Below, piece after piece: positions 7,024 through 14,572 of a DNA stretch of 14,572 bases. The notes beneath the pieces were generated by a model. It was given only the letters and a program-made list of their open reading frames with translations. It had not been told where the DNA came from and ran no database searches. This stretch comes from Bacteroidales bacterium. GTDB lineage: Bacteria > Bacteroidota > Bacteroidia > Bacteroidales > WCHB1-69. The stretch lies in contig JAFZUH010000031.1 in assembly GCA_017618435.1 (NCBI GenBank), positions 1 through 14,572 on the forward strand. The letters are read 5' to 3'. A program made the position numbers and the translations under genes. Each line of letters begins with the position of its first letter. Positions within the stretch are counted from its first letter, which is position 1.

Positions 7024-9416
7024 TTGGCAGAAACATTTACCTTTATGTTTTTTAGCAAAACGGTATGATCCGGATTCCAAAATTCATCAGTGCGGGGTGT
7101 TGCCAAATATATGGACAACTGAACGTTTTGAAGCGGGTTGTTTATCACAAACGTTTTGGTTATCTCCATCGGATACCAATGTCCCGGCTTATATTCTTTG
7201 ACAAGAATAAATTTGGAAATATAGTCTTCGTTACATTGTTCTGTCAGATGTCTATCCTTGCAGGCAATGCCAATAGAAACAAACTCATCTTGCCAAATAT
7301 CGCCTGTGTATAAAATATCGCTTGTCATCCGTATGCTTATTTCTTTCGATTTGCACATCAAACTGTCTGTAAAAATTCTTGCATAGGCTCTTCCCGCAAC
7401 ACTCGGTTTTTCTTTAGGGGTAGCACAGGAAATAAAATCTTTGGAAAAAGACAAAACCGTTTTTTGTTTTTGGGGACTTACAACGCATTTTTTGACCAAT
7501 GTATTGTTGGCATAAACAAAATTATCCACATAAGCCATTGCACACAACTGCCTATACAAAGAATCAGCCAAACCCTCTTCATATATTCTATCTATACCTA
7601 AATCTTTATTGATTCTGAAAACTTTCCGTTCCCCGTTATCTTCCTGTTTATACAAAAACTCTCCCAACACCCCTTCTTGAATACGTCTGTCGTATGACAA
7701 AAAATAACTATACAAATGCGAACGGAAAGTTGCAGATGTGTCCAAACCGTCACTTACCCAATGAACAGTTCGGGGCACAGACACACCATAAACTTGTGAT
7801 AACAAAGCTATTACAGAAGGAGTTATATCCAAATGTGAAACCAATGCGGGAAACGTCTTCGTTTTCTTAAGCATAGGAGAATAAATAATAAGAGGCACAT
7901 GATAAGACGCCAGTGGATTGCCGTTATAATATTTTATATTATGGTCACCCGTAATGATAAATATGGTGTTTTTGTAAGACTCCATCTGTTTATATTTTTC
8001 AAAAAAACGGCATAGGGCACTATCAGTATACAAAAGTGCCGCCAATACCCCCTCCTTGCCGGAACAACGTTGTTTGATTGTCCCTGAAGATTCCGAAAGT
8101 TTTTGTGCAACCATCTGATAGTATTTTTCTTGTAGGTTTTTGTCTTTTAATTGTAGATTTTCATGCGAAGATATTGTTACCAACAAGTCAAATACAGGCT
8201 GTTGCATATCTCTCTTTTCCATTACGGACAAAGCCTTTTGCAACATGACATCATCATTATATCCCCAATTTATGGCATCTCTGTCGCCTGCCGTTTTATT
8301 CAACTCCTCATAAAAAGGCGACATATAATCCACCTGCTGTGCCCACAAATACTCATCTATTCTGTCAAAAGAGAACTCTCCGGCATAAAACGCCGATGTC
8401 CGATAGCCATTTGCTTTCAACAAGGAAAACAAACTATTGTGTCGGGGCATTTGCCCGAATTGAAAGCCTTTCATACCATGAGGCAAGGACCCCGTAACAG
8501 ACGGTATTACCCCAAAACTTCGGGGAGTGGTTGACAGACAGTTTGTCCACAATAACGATTTTTCCGCCAAGGATTTAAGAAACGGCGTAAATGTAATTCC
8601 CTCCTCATTTATGCCGAACAGATCCGCCCCCAATGATTCCACTACCACCAACACTATATTCGGTTTGGCGGTATCGGCTTTAAAATATGGATACAGAACA
8701 TTTTCAATATGATTGGACGGACGTTCCAAAAGAAAAAGACTATCCTCACAACGCTGGGGAAACATTTGCCTATATGTTTCAATCATCGTACTATCAAGTA
8801 CATTCAAGCCACTCTCCTCCCATTTTATACCATTATCTTTGGAAAAACAGGCACGCAAACATACCCACGTTTTATTGACTGTTTGTTCAGACGAACTAAC
8901 AGGGTATAAGAAAAAGCACGGAACCGAAATCCCCATAAATACTATTATAGTTACAGCAAGTCCGAAACCGAATTCTCTTTTTGAAAACCAAATTGACAAA
9001 CATACAAACAATCCTATAAAGCCAAATGTTGCCAACAGACCTTTCCACGACAAGACCGCTCTGACAGTATCCACAATTTCCCATAACGGCCTGTAAAAGA
9101 GTTCCACACCCATCAAAAGTCCTGTATGGAAAGTGTATAAAGACAAGCCTATCTCCAATAATATCCACAATAACAACAAAATAATTGCCACCCATATTGC
9201 AGCCTTATTGGAAACAACAGAAATGAACATATATAACAGAAATGTCATAAACAATATTGCCCCTATCGGGATAATATTGGCGAACAGGATATTTACAATA
9301 TACTGAAAAGGAACTGCACCTCCGCAATAACAAACAGCCTCAATTGTCTTTATGACCAATAAGAGCAATATAAAACATATTGCCGGACCGGAAAATCCAA
9401 TTATTTTTTTCTTCAT
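7020..9416 (-). CDS. LTA synthase/phosphoethanolamine transferase-like membrane sulfatase-fold protein
   Basis: This 798-residue protein belongs to the alkaline-phosphatase/sulfatase superfamily. It has an N-terminal membrane part with about five helices (~8-28, 40-68, 73-96, 127-145, 151-172), then an extracytoplasmic catalytic domain (~250-555). Metal and catalytic motifs are VVVESLG with Glu260, PRSFGVIPSVTGS with Ser300 where LtaS and EptA use Thr, SSHEN with His418, and GDHN with Asp491-His492. Relatives move phosphoglycerol or phosphoethanolamine onto glycans, lipid A or teichoic acid. Bacteroidetes have no lipoteichoic acid, so an envelope-glycan or lipid modification is more likely. 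A beta-rich C-terminal tail (~640-798) has no obvious match. The TAG stop overlaps the convergent rhomboid stop. A small frame ends 6 bases upstream of the ATG. Confidence 0.85.
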   Translation of the reverse strand: MKKKIIGFSGPAICFILLLLVIKTIEAVCYCGGAVPFQYIVNILFANIIPIGAILFMTFLLYMFISVVSNKAAIWVAIILLLLWILLEIGLSLYTFHTGLLMGVELFYRPLWEIVDTVRAVLSWKGLLATFGFIGLFVCLSIWFSKREFGFGLAVTIIVFMGISVPCFFLYPVSSSEQTVNKTWVCLRACFSKDNGIKWEESGLNVLDSTMIETYRQMFPQRCEDSLFLLERPSNHIENVLYPYFKADTAKPNIVLVVVESLGADLFGINEEGITFTPFLKSLAEKSLLWTNCLSTTPRSFGVIPSVTGSLPHGMKGFQFGQMPRHNSLFSLLKANGYRTSAFYAGEFSFDRIDEYLWAQQVDYMSPFYEELNKTAGDRDAINWGYNDDVMLQKALSVMEKRDMQQPVFDLLVTISSHENLQLKDKNLQEKYYQMVAQKLSESSGTIKQRCSGKEGVLAALLYTDSALCRFFEKYKQMESYKNTIFIITGDHNIKYYNGNPLASYHVPLIIYSPMLKKTKTFPALVSHLDITPSVIALLSQVYGVSVPRTVHWVSDGLDTSATFRSHLYSYFLSYDRRIQEGVLGEFLYKQEDNGERKVFRINKDLGIDRIYEEGLADSLYRQLCAMAYVDNFVYANNTLVKKCVVSPQKQKTVLSFSKDFISCATPKEKPSVAGRAYARIFTDSLMCKSKEISIRMTSDILYTGDIWQDEFVSIGIACKDRHLTEQCNEDYISKFILVKEYKPGHWYPMEITKTFVINNPLQNVQLSIYLATPRTDEFWNPDHTVLLKNIKVNVSAN

Positions 9417-9422
9417 TGTTTA

Positions 9423-9569
9423 TCAATATGTTATCGGTTCGTCATAATCAACCAAAACCACTTTTACGGACTTATGCCGGCAAAGAAGTCTTGTCCGTGC
9501 CAGATTTTCAGGTGTCTTGGGCATAGAGGCACCATGGGGCTGACTGTGCCCATATTTGGGAAGAAGCAT
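9423..9569 (-). CDS. Possible small protein, 48 aa, unrecognised
   Basis: An ATG at 9567-9569 opens a 48-codon frame that ends in TGA at 9423-9425, 6 bases before the start of the LTA-synthase-like gene. A second in-frame Met is at residue 16. The predicted peptide is basic in its middle (LARTRLLCRHKSVK, residues 23-36) and ends in a beta-strand-like VKVVLVDYDEP (35-45). It has no signal peptide or membrane segment. Codon choice is richer in C and G than in neighbouring spacers. The hairpin at 9584-9609 lies just upstream, so any transcript would start between them. It could be a genuine small gene, a leader peptide, or the 3' remnant of a decayed gene. I do not recognise a family. Confidence 0.3.
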   Translation of the reverse strand: MLLPKYGHSQPHGASMPKTPENLARTRLLCRHKSVKVVLVDYDEPITY

Positions 9570-9583
9570 ATTCAAAATCAACA

Positions 9584-9609
9584 ATGTCTTGTTTTGATGA
9601 ACAAGACAT
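9584..9609 (-). terminator. Hairpin downstream of the DPP5-like gene
   Basis: A perfect 10-bp inverted repeat (9584-9593 with 9600-9609) with a 6-base loop lies about 50 bases past the peptidase stop. On the minus strand it is followed by TGTTGATTTTG, a moderately T-rich tail. It is the likely intrinsic terminator of the five-gene cluster that begins at 14560. Confidence 0.5.
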
Positions 9610-9657
9610 CATGCATACAGACATTAAAACCGGCCATAATTTTAAACGCATTGTTTT

Positions 9658-11682
9658 CTATTTCAAAAATTTATCTAACCAATTTAAAAATTCTCTATGC
9701 CAAACGATAGAATTTTGAGGTTTCACAACAAAATGGGTTTCTTCGGGGAAATACAATAACCGGCTGGGTATACCTTTCATTTGAGCTATATTGAACGCTT
9801 GCAAACCTTCTGTGTAAGGAATGCGAAAATCGTTTCCTCCATGAATGACCATAATAGGCGTATCCCATTTTTCCACAAAGTTATTCGGAGAGAAATCGTA
9901 ACTTTGGGGTTGAGGATTTTCCCAAAAAGCTCCGCCTAAATCGTGATTGGCAAAAAACAATTCATCAGTTGTAGCATACCAACTTTTGAAATTGAACATA
10001 GCGCAATGAGCAATAAAAGCCTTAAAACGTTTTTGATGGTGTCCTGCCAACCAATAAACAGAAAATCCGCCATAACTTGCCCCGACACAACCTAATTTAT
10101 CGGCATCAATGTACGGTTCTTGAGCAATATTATCAATAGCAGACAGATAGTCGTTCATGTTTTGTCCACCATAGTCTAAACTAATCTGATTGACCCATTC
10201 TTGTCCAAATCCGGGTACTCCTCTACGATTAGGAGCCACTACAACATAGCCTCTTGAAGCCATTACTTGAAAATTCCAACGATACGAGAAAAACTGACTA
10301 ACAGCAGATTGTGGACCTCCTTGACAATATAATACGGCAGGATATTTTTTTGTTGAGTCAAAATTGGGAGGCAATATAACCCAAACCAACATTTGTTTGC
10401 CGTCAGTAGTTGTTATCCAACGTTCTTTTACATCTATTGAAGCAATGTTTTGTAACAAATCTTTATTGATACAGGTTAATTGCGTTTGTGTTTTTTTCTT
10501 CAAATCAACAACAAAAACATCAGCAGGATATTGCATGGATTCTCTTAATGCATAAATACAATTATTGGCAACACAAATGTTGTGATAGTTGTGCTGTCCT
10601 TGTGTAAGCATATTTATTTGTTTTTTGGCAATATTTAAAGCAAAAATTTGAGTTGTTCCTTTGGTTACACTGAGAAAATACAATATTTTTTCATCTTTAG
10701 AGAAGACAAAATTTGAGGCACTTGCATCAAAATCAGCACTAAAGTTTGTAGTTTGATGTGTATTGAAATCATGAATAAAAATTCTACTTTTATCTGATTC
10801 AAACCCATCTGTTTGCATACTCACCCATGATAGCAAAGTTCCATTAGGACTAAAAACAGGATCTATATCATATCCGGCATTGGGGGCAGATATATTGGTT
10901 GTTGTTTTGTTTTCAATATCATAAATGTAGATATCTGAATTGGTAGATAATGAGAATTCTTTACCCACTTTTTTCTTACAGGTATAAGCAATTTTTCTGC
11001 CATCAGGACTAAAATTTATCTCTTCCATACCTCCAAAATTGGGGATAGGACTTGCAAAGCGTTCATTTTCCATAATATCTACAATATTTTTCATATTGGG
11101 ATAGTCGGCAATAAAAACATGACTATAAGAATAGTTAGTCCATGCATTCCAATGTCGGTACATTAAATCGTCTGCAATGAGTACATTGGCTTTGGGCATA
11201 TCCTGATGAATATCTTGGGCGTTTTTGTCAAGTTTTACCGATTGTGTAAACAAAATTTTAGACATATCGTTGGCATACTTAAAACCTTCTATTCCACCTT
11301 TGATATGAGAAATTTGTTGTCTATCTGTTCCGTCCGGATTCATTTCAAAAAGTTGCATATTATCATCTACGGGGAAAAGGAATCCGATTTTTTTGCCATC
11401 AGGTCGCCAAACCGCATTTTGTTCACTTGGTTCGGTATCGGTAATCTTTTTCAACGAACTACCATCAACAGACATAGTCCAAATATTACGGGAGCCTTTG
11501 TTTTTTTCTACATCATAATAGGTAATGCCAAACAACAAAGTTTTTCCGTCTGGTGATAGTTGCAATTCGCTTATGCGTCCAAGTTTCCACAATAGTTCTG
11601 GTGTGTAAATATTCGATTGAGACTGTGATTTTGATATTATCATAGTTATAACTAATACTAACAATAAACTTTTTTTTGTCAT
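9658..11682 (-). CDS. S9 family peptidase, dipeptidyl-peptidase 5-like, secreted
   Basis: This 674-residue exported serine peptidase of the prolyl-oligopeptidase clan has a Sec signal at residues ~1-22 (MTKKSLLLVLVITMI... ending SQS). Residues ~25-410 form a beta-propeller with PD40-like blades (LSPDGKTLLF, WRPDGKKIGF, FSPDGRKIAY, FSPNGTLLSW). The alpha/beta-hydrolase domain (~420-674) carries the triad Ser536 in GASYGG, Asp618 in GGND and His650 in EETHF. Length and layout match Porphyromonas-type DPP5, which releases dipeptides from oligopeptides with a hydrophobic residue at P1; acylaminoacyl-peptidase is the alternative. It would act in the periplasm. It starts 10 bases after the recO stop and is the last gene of the minus-strand cluster, ahead of a hairpin. 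Confidence 0.88.
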   Translation of the reverse strand: MTKKSLLLVLVITMIISKSQSQSNIYTPELLWKLGRISELQLSPDGKTLLFGITYYDVEKNKGSRNIWTMSVDGSSLKKITDTEPSEQNAVWRPDGKKIGFLFPVDDNMQLFEMNPDGTDRQQISHIKGGIEGFKYANDMSKILFTQSVKLDKNAQDIHQDMPKANVLIADDLMYRHWNAWTNYSYSHVFIADYPNMKNIVDIMENERFASPIPNFGGMEEINFSPDGRKIAYTCKKKVGKEFSLSTNSDIYIYDIENKTTTNISAPNAGYDIDPVFSPNGTLLSWVSMQTDGFESDKSRIFIHDFNTHQTTNFSADFDASASNFVFSKDEKILYFLSVTKGTTQIFALNIAKKQINMLTQGQHNYHNICVANNCIYALRESMQYPADVFVVDLKKKTQTQLTCINKDLLQNIASIDVKERWITTTDGKQMLVWVILPPNFDSTKKYPAVLYCQGGPQSAVSQFFSYRWNFQVMASRGYVVVAPNRRGVPGFGQEWVNQISLDYGGQNMNDYLSAIDNIAQEPYIDADKLGCVGASYGGFSVYWLAGHHQKRFKAFIAHCAMFNFKSWYATTDELFFANHDLGGAFWENPQPQSYDFSPNNFVEKWDTPIMVIHGGNDFRIPYTEGLQAFNIAQMKGIPSRLLYFPEETHFVVKPQNSIVWHREFLNWLDKFLK

Positions 11683-11692
11683 AATTCTCTTT

Positions 11693-12400
11693 TTAATCGT
11701 GTAATACCGTTTTTAAAATATCTAAAGATTGTATCTTGGACAAATCTATAATGTGCAGATTATAAAATTCCAACAAACAATTCAACAAAACATTTCGGAG
11801 ATGAGGGGGAACAATATCTGCCTTATCAGAGGGGAACATATCTTGATGAAGCAAATTGTGCAAACAAACAGCCATTTCCTGCTGAACAATAGTAGATTTT
11901 GCCGCATATTCAAAACATGCAGATTGAACATTAAAAACATAATTCTCCTGAAAATTGTCCATAGGACAATTGCCTAATTCCCGACTGCAATGAATGAGAA
12001 AACGCAAATGAAAATCAGGAACAAAAGGCTGATTATAAAACTGTTGTAATGTTTCATACAAAAAGTCAAAAAGTTCTTTGTCTTCACCTGCATTCTGCAA
12101 CAATTTATATAAAACATCATTCAGAAACATACAAACAGCCGCCTTGGGCAATTGATAATAGCCACCTGCCAATGAAGCATCATATTCAACCTCTTTCAGC
12201 CATGCCATCTGAGTGCTTGTCCTTTTTTCTGCACAAAAATTTATCAATGTCATCGGCTGCAAAGCATTGTTCTGTTTCGATTTGGAACCTTTAAACATCA
12301 CATACGCATTTGTTCCCGACTCAGAATATATCTTAACAATATTCTTATTGTCAGTATGCTGTATTTTATTGAGAACAATACCTTTACTCTTTTCTATCAT
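11693..12400 (-). CDS. recO: DNA repair protein RecO
   Basis: RecO helps load RecA on SSB-coated single-stranded DNA with RecR (RecF pathway). This protein has 235 residues, the usual size (~240). The N-terminal OB-fold region (~1-80) begins with the typical KGIVLNKIQHTDNKNIVKIYSE-type strand pattern. The helical C-terminal half contains FHLRFLIHCSRELGNCP, matching the RecO family helix-turn region. No paired CxxC zinc motif is visible, so this is a zinc-less form. It lies 12 bases downstream of era, an era-recO order found in many bacteria, which supports both calls. It is probably co-transcribed with era and the following peptidase gene. Confidence 0.88.
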   Translation of the reverse strand: MIEKSKGIVLNKIQHTDNKNIVKIYSESGTNAYVMFKGSKSKQNNALQPMTLINFCAEKRTSTQMAWLKEVEYDASLAGGYYQLPKAAVCMFLNDVLYKLLQNAGEDKELFDFLYETLQQFYNQPFVPDFHLRFLIHCSRELGNCPMDNFQENYVFNVQSACFEYAAKSTIVQQEMAVCLHNLLHQDMFPSDKADIVPPHLRNVLLNCLLEFYNLHIIDLSKIQSLDILKTVLHD

Positions 12401-12412
12401 TGTCTGTTGGCA

Positions 12413-13315
12413 TTAAAAACCATAGCCAAAGCGTTTCAAGCGATTGTCATCGTTACGCCAATCTTTCTGTACTTTGACACTCAAACCCAAAAATACTTTG
12501 GTATCTATAAATTGTTCTATTTCCAACCTTGCGGTTATGCCCAATTCTTTTATTTTTGTTCCTTGGTGTCCGATAATAATACTTTTCTGGCTTTCTCTTT
12601 CCACATAAATAGTTGCCTCTATCCGCGTAATATCCTTGTCTTCTTTAAAAGAATTAACTTCGATTTCAACGCTATATGGAATTTCCTTTTGATAAAGCAA
12701 AAGTATCTTTTCTCTGATAATTTCTGAAACAAAAAAACGCATAGACCTGTCGGTCAATTCGTCTTTGGAAAAATACGGTGGAGAAAAGGGCAGCAATTTA
12801 ATAATTGCCGAAACAAGCGAATCTATATTTTCACTGTTTAGTGCCGATATGCAACATGTCTCTACAGGGTGAATCAATTCTTGCCAATATAAGCGGCTTT
12901 GTGCAACTTGTTCGGGAGTTGATTTATCTATTTTGTTCAAAACCAATATCACAGGCGTTGAAGAAGCACTTACTTTTTCTAAAATACTCTGATGATGTTT
13001 GGTTTCGCCCACTTCCACCATATAGAGCAAAATATCGCTATCCTGCAAAGCCGTTTCCACATATTGCATCATATATTCCTGCATTTTGTAGTTAGGCTCC
13101 AACACACCGGGTGTATCGGAATAAACAATTTGAAAATCATCTCCATTGACAATACCCATAATACGATGTCTTGTTGTTTGAGCCTTGGCGGTAATAATAG
13201 ACAAACGTTCTCCCACCAATTGGTTCATCAGGGTTGATTTGCCGACATTGGGATTTCCCAAAATACTTACAAAACCAGCCTTGTGATTTTTATTTTCAAC
13301 GCTTATATTTTCCAT
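12413..13315 (-). CDS. era: GTPase Era
   Basis: Era is an essential GTPase that binds the 3' end of 16S rRNA and assists 30S subunit maturation. This protein has 300 residues, the standard length. GTPase motifs are G1 GNPNVGKST (20-28), the switch I Thr pair in AQTTRHRIMG (45-54), G3 DTPG (67-70), G4 NKID (127-130) and G5 SAL (157-159). The C-terminal KH RNA-binding domain has IIIGHQGTKIKELG (GxxG loop 249-252). The ATG at 13313-13315 follows the guanine deaminase stop by one base (TGATATG), so translation is probably coupled. recO follows 12 bases after the stop. Confidence 0.97.
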   Translation of the reverse strand: MENISVENKNHKAGFVSILGNPNVGKSTLMNQLVGERLSIITAKAQTTRHRIMGIVNGDDFQIVYSDTPGVLEPNYKMQEYMMQYVETALQDSDILLYMVEVGETKHHQSILEKVSASSTPVILVLNKIDKSTPEQVAQSRLYWQELIHPVETCCISALNSENIDSLVSAIIKLLPFSPPYFSKDELTDRSMRFFVSEIIREKILLLYQKEIPYSVEIEVNSFKEDKDITRIEATIYVERESQKSIIIGHQGTKIKELGITARLEIEQFIDTKVFLGLSVKVQKDWRNDDNRLKRFGYGF

Positions 13316-13316
13316 A

Positions 13317-13799
13317 TCAATATTCTATTTTATCCGACAAGGCCTGCCATTGTTCAAAAGGTCTGTTGGCTTCTGCTACTTCGATATGCTGTGTATCCAA
13401 ATGACGTTTATCGTAATCCAACACAATTTCCTGATAAATAAAATCATCATCAAAATCAACAGCCGCAGCCTGTTTCTTGTTGGCAGCAAAAACCAAACGT
13501 TTAGGTCTTGCCCAATAAATGGCACCCAAACACATCGGACAAGGCTCGCAACTTGAATAGATTGTGCAACCTTCCAATTGGAAATGCCCCAATTGTTCGC
13601 AGGCTCTCCTTATCGCTGTTATTTCAGCGTGAGCAGTCGGATCGTTAGCCGAGGTTACCAAATTGGTGCCTTCCGCTACAATTTGATTATTCTTAACTAT
13701 CAAAGCTGCAAAAGGACCGCCCTTGCCGTCATGAATATTTTTTACAGCCAAGTCTATCGTCTTTTGCAAAAAATATCTATCCAACTCTTCTTGCATCAT
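13317..13799 (-). CDS. guaD: Guanine deaminase / nucleoside deaminase (GuaD-like)
   Basis: This zinc-dependent hydrolase of the cytidine-deaminase-like fold probably converts guanine to xanthine and ammonia. It has 160 residues. The zinc site is His57 with Glu59 (TAHAEITAIRRA) and Cys87/Cys90 (SCEPCPMC, 83-90). It resembles Bacillus GuaD closely along its length (GGPFAALIVK, NDPTAHAE, LGAIYWARPK, FDDDFIYQEI) and keeps Asp117 in the FDDDF motif and the terminal PFEQWQAL...KIEY with Tyr160, features used by GuaD for substrate binding. TadA is less likely because the GuaD-specific C-terminus is present. The start is the first of two adjacent ATGs. The gene sits 5 bases after the phosphatase and 1 base before era. 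Guanine salvage and nitrogen supply are the inferred roles. Confidence 0.88.
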   Translation of the reverse strand: MMQEELDRYFLQKTIDLAVKNIHDGKGGPFAALIVKNNQIVAEGTNLVTSANDPTAHAEITAIRRACEQLGHFQLEGCTIYSSCEPCPMCLGAIYWARPKRLVFAANKKQAAAVDFDDDFIYQEIVLDYDKRHLDTQHIEVAEANRPFEQWQALSDKIEY

Positions 13800-13804
13800 T
13801 TTAT

Positions 13805-14560
13805 TTAATTTTTAGTGGTTCCCTGCTGTTTTTGCAATTGTTGAAATTCTTTTTGTGCCTTATGCAGATGTTTTAAAAACTCCTCACTGGTATGCAAACG
13901 GGCAACACCGATAGCCGCTCCCAAACGGCTGGCCTCGACATCGCTTTGCCAATGAGCCCCAACAATAACACGGCTTTCCCCATACATAAACCCTCGAGCC
14001 ATAATGGTATCCGCATTGGCAGGATTCACTTCACTCAACAGCAGTGCAACTGACCAACCCCGCATGGAATGTCCGGACGGATAAGAACCCTCATCTTTCA
14101 AAGACTCTTCCTCTTCTATCGTTAACATGTGTTCTTGATAATACACAAAAGGACGTTTCCGCATATAATAAGCCTTAGGTGCCACCCTGATTTGGTCAAT
14201 AGTGGAAAGACTGTTTATCAAAAATTTATATATTTCAGGACATGTTTTCATCGATATTTCAACACCAAAAGGAATGTTAAATTCCGCCAAAAGACTATCA
14301 AAATTCCACACCGCATCCCGTCTGGCAATGGCTACCCGTTCCATATCTGAACGTTGGGTTTTGCCCCACATATAACGCATTATATCATTCACAAAATCAA
14401 TACTATTTGTATCTGGAGGTGCGGGCAAACAATGTAACAGGTCGGGCATCTCTTCTGTTGTGAAATATAATGTCGGCTGGTAGGTCTGCGATTTCACTTG
14501 TATGTGTCCAAATAATATACCTGAAACAAACAAGCATAAAATTTTATTTTTCATTTTCAT
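13805..14560 (-). CDS. PAP2-family / class A acid phosphatase, secreted
   Basis: This 251-residue phosphatase probably acts in the periplasm. An N-terminal signal peptide spans ~1-24 (hydrophobic core ILCLFVSGILFG, cleavage likely near VKSQ). The three PAP2 motifs are intact: K129-x6-R136-P137 (KAYYMRKRP), P161-SGH-164 (GSYPSGHSMRG, the class A acid phosphatase signature form), and S196-R-x5-H203-xxx-D207 (SRVIVGAHWQSD). The single soluble domain and exported location fit a nonspecific acid phosphatase that frees phosphate from organic esters such as nucleotides, rather than a membrane lipid phosphatase. The C-terminus is a charged, Gln/Lys-rich helix. The ATG at 14558-14560 is used; a Met two codons later is possible. 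It is the first visible gene of the minus-strand cluster, and its promoter is near or beyond the window edge. Confidence 0.9.
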   Translation of the reverse strand: MKMKNKILCLFVSGILFGHIQVKSQTYQPTLYFTTEEMPDLLHCLPAPPDTNSIDFVNDIMRYMWGKTQRSDMERVAIARRDAVWNFDSLLAEFNIPFGVEISMKTCPEIYKFLINSLSTIDQIRVAPKAYYMRKRPFVYYQEHMLTIEEEESLKDEGSYPSGHSMRGWSVALLLSEVNPANADTIMARGFMYGESRVIVGAHWQSDVEASRLGAAIGVARLHTSEEFLKHLHKAQKEFQQLQKQQGTTKN

Positions 14561-14572
14561 TTGTATTAATTG

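Noticed and set aside
9474..9710. Plus-strand 78-codon open frame across the spacer and the end of the DPP5-like gene
   Set aside because: It runs antisense into a confident coding region, has no recognisable motifs, and conflicts with the better-placed minus-strand frame at 9423-9569.
1..14572. CRISPR array, tRNA/rRNA genes, insertion sequence or defence cluster
   Set aside because: I saw no regularly spaced repeats, tRNA-like cloverleaf or T-loop sequence in the spacers, transposase, integrase or known defence-gene motif. The confident genes are standard chromosomal functions.

Overview
The window looks like ordinary chromosomal DNA from an AT-rich member of the Bacteroidetes, probably the order Bacteroidales. 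The evidence is: perfect matches to the Bacteroidetes -7 promoter element TAnnTTTG upstream of two genes; little Shine-Dalgarno signal; lipoproteins with a short lipobox ending in Cys18; a Bacteroides-style ~500-residue glutamine synthetase; and a dipeptidyl-peptidase-5-like S9 peptidase of the Porphyromonas type. TAA, TAG and TGA all serve as stops, so the standard bacterial code applies. I see no tRNA, rRNA, CRISPR array, insertion sequence or phage gene. No gene-free stretch exceeds 300 bases.

Layout. (1) 1-1908, minus strand: two tandem paralogous lipoproteins. The downstream copy runs off the left edge. They are transcribed from a promoter near 1943-1950. (2) 2065-7023, plus strand: a cytoplasmic M3 peptidyl-dipeptidase, a glutamine synthetase with its own promoter and a strong hairpin behind it, a LysE-type exporter, and a rhomboid protease. 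(3) 7020-9569, minus strand: a large membrane-anchored LTA-synthase/phosphoethanolamine-transferase-like enzyme whose stop overlaps the rhomboid stop by 4 bp, preceded 6 bp upstream by an unrecognised 48-codon open frame. (4) 9658-14560, minus strand: a tight five-gene cluster in transcription order, with gaps of 5, 1, 12 and 10 bp. It holds a periplasmic PAP2/class A acid phosphatase, guanine deaminase, Era GTPase, RecO and a secreted DPP5-like peptidase. A hairpin terminator candidate follows it.

How the genes fit together. Several genes handle nitrogen and peptides: DPP5 outside the cytoplasm and Dcp inside it both release dipeptides, glutamine synthetase and guanine deaminase handle ammonia, and LysE may export amino acids. 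This suggests peptide use, but that is inference. Era and RecO are housekeeping functions embedded in the envelope/nucleobase operon. I found no convincing new multi-gene system. The items most worth a second look are the duplicated lipoproteins with a variable linker, the small frame at 9423-9569, and the atypical LTA-synthase-like protein with a Ser at the expected nucleophile position and a long C-terminal domain.
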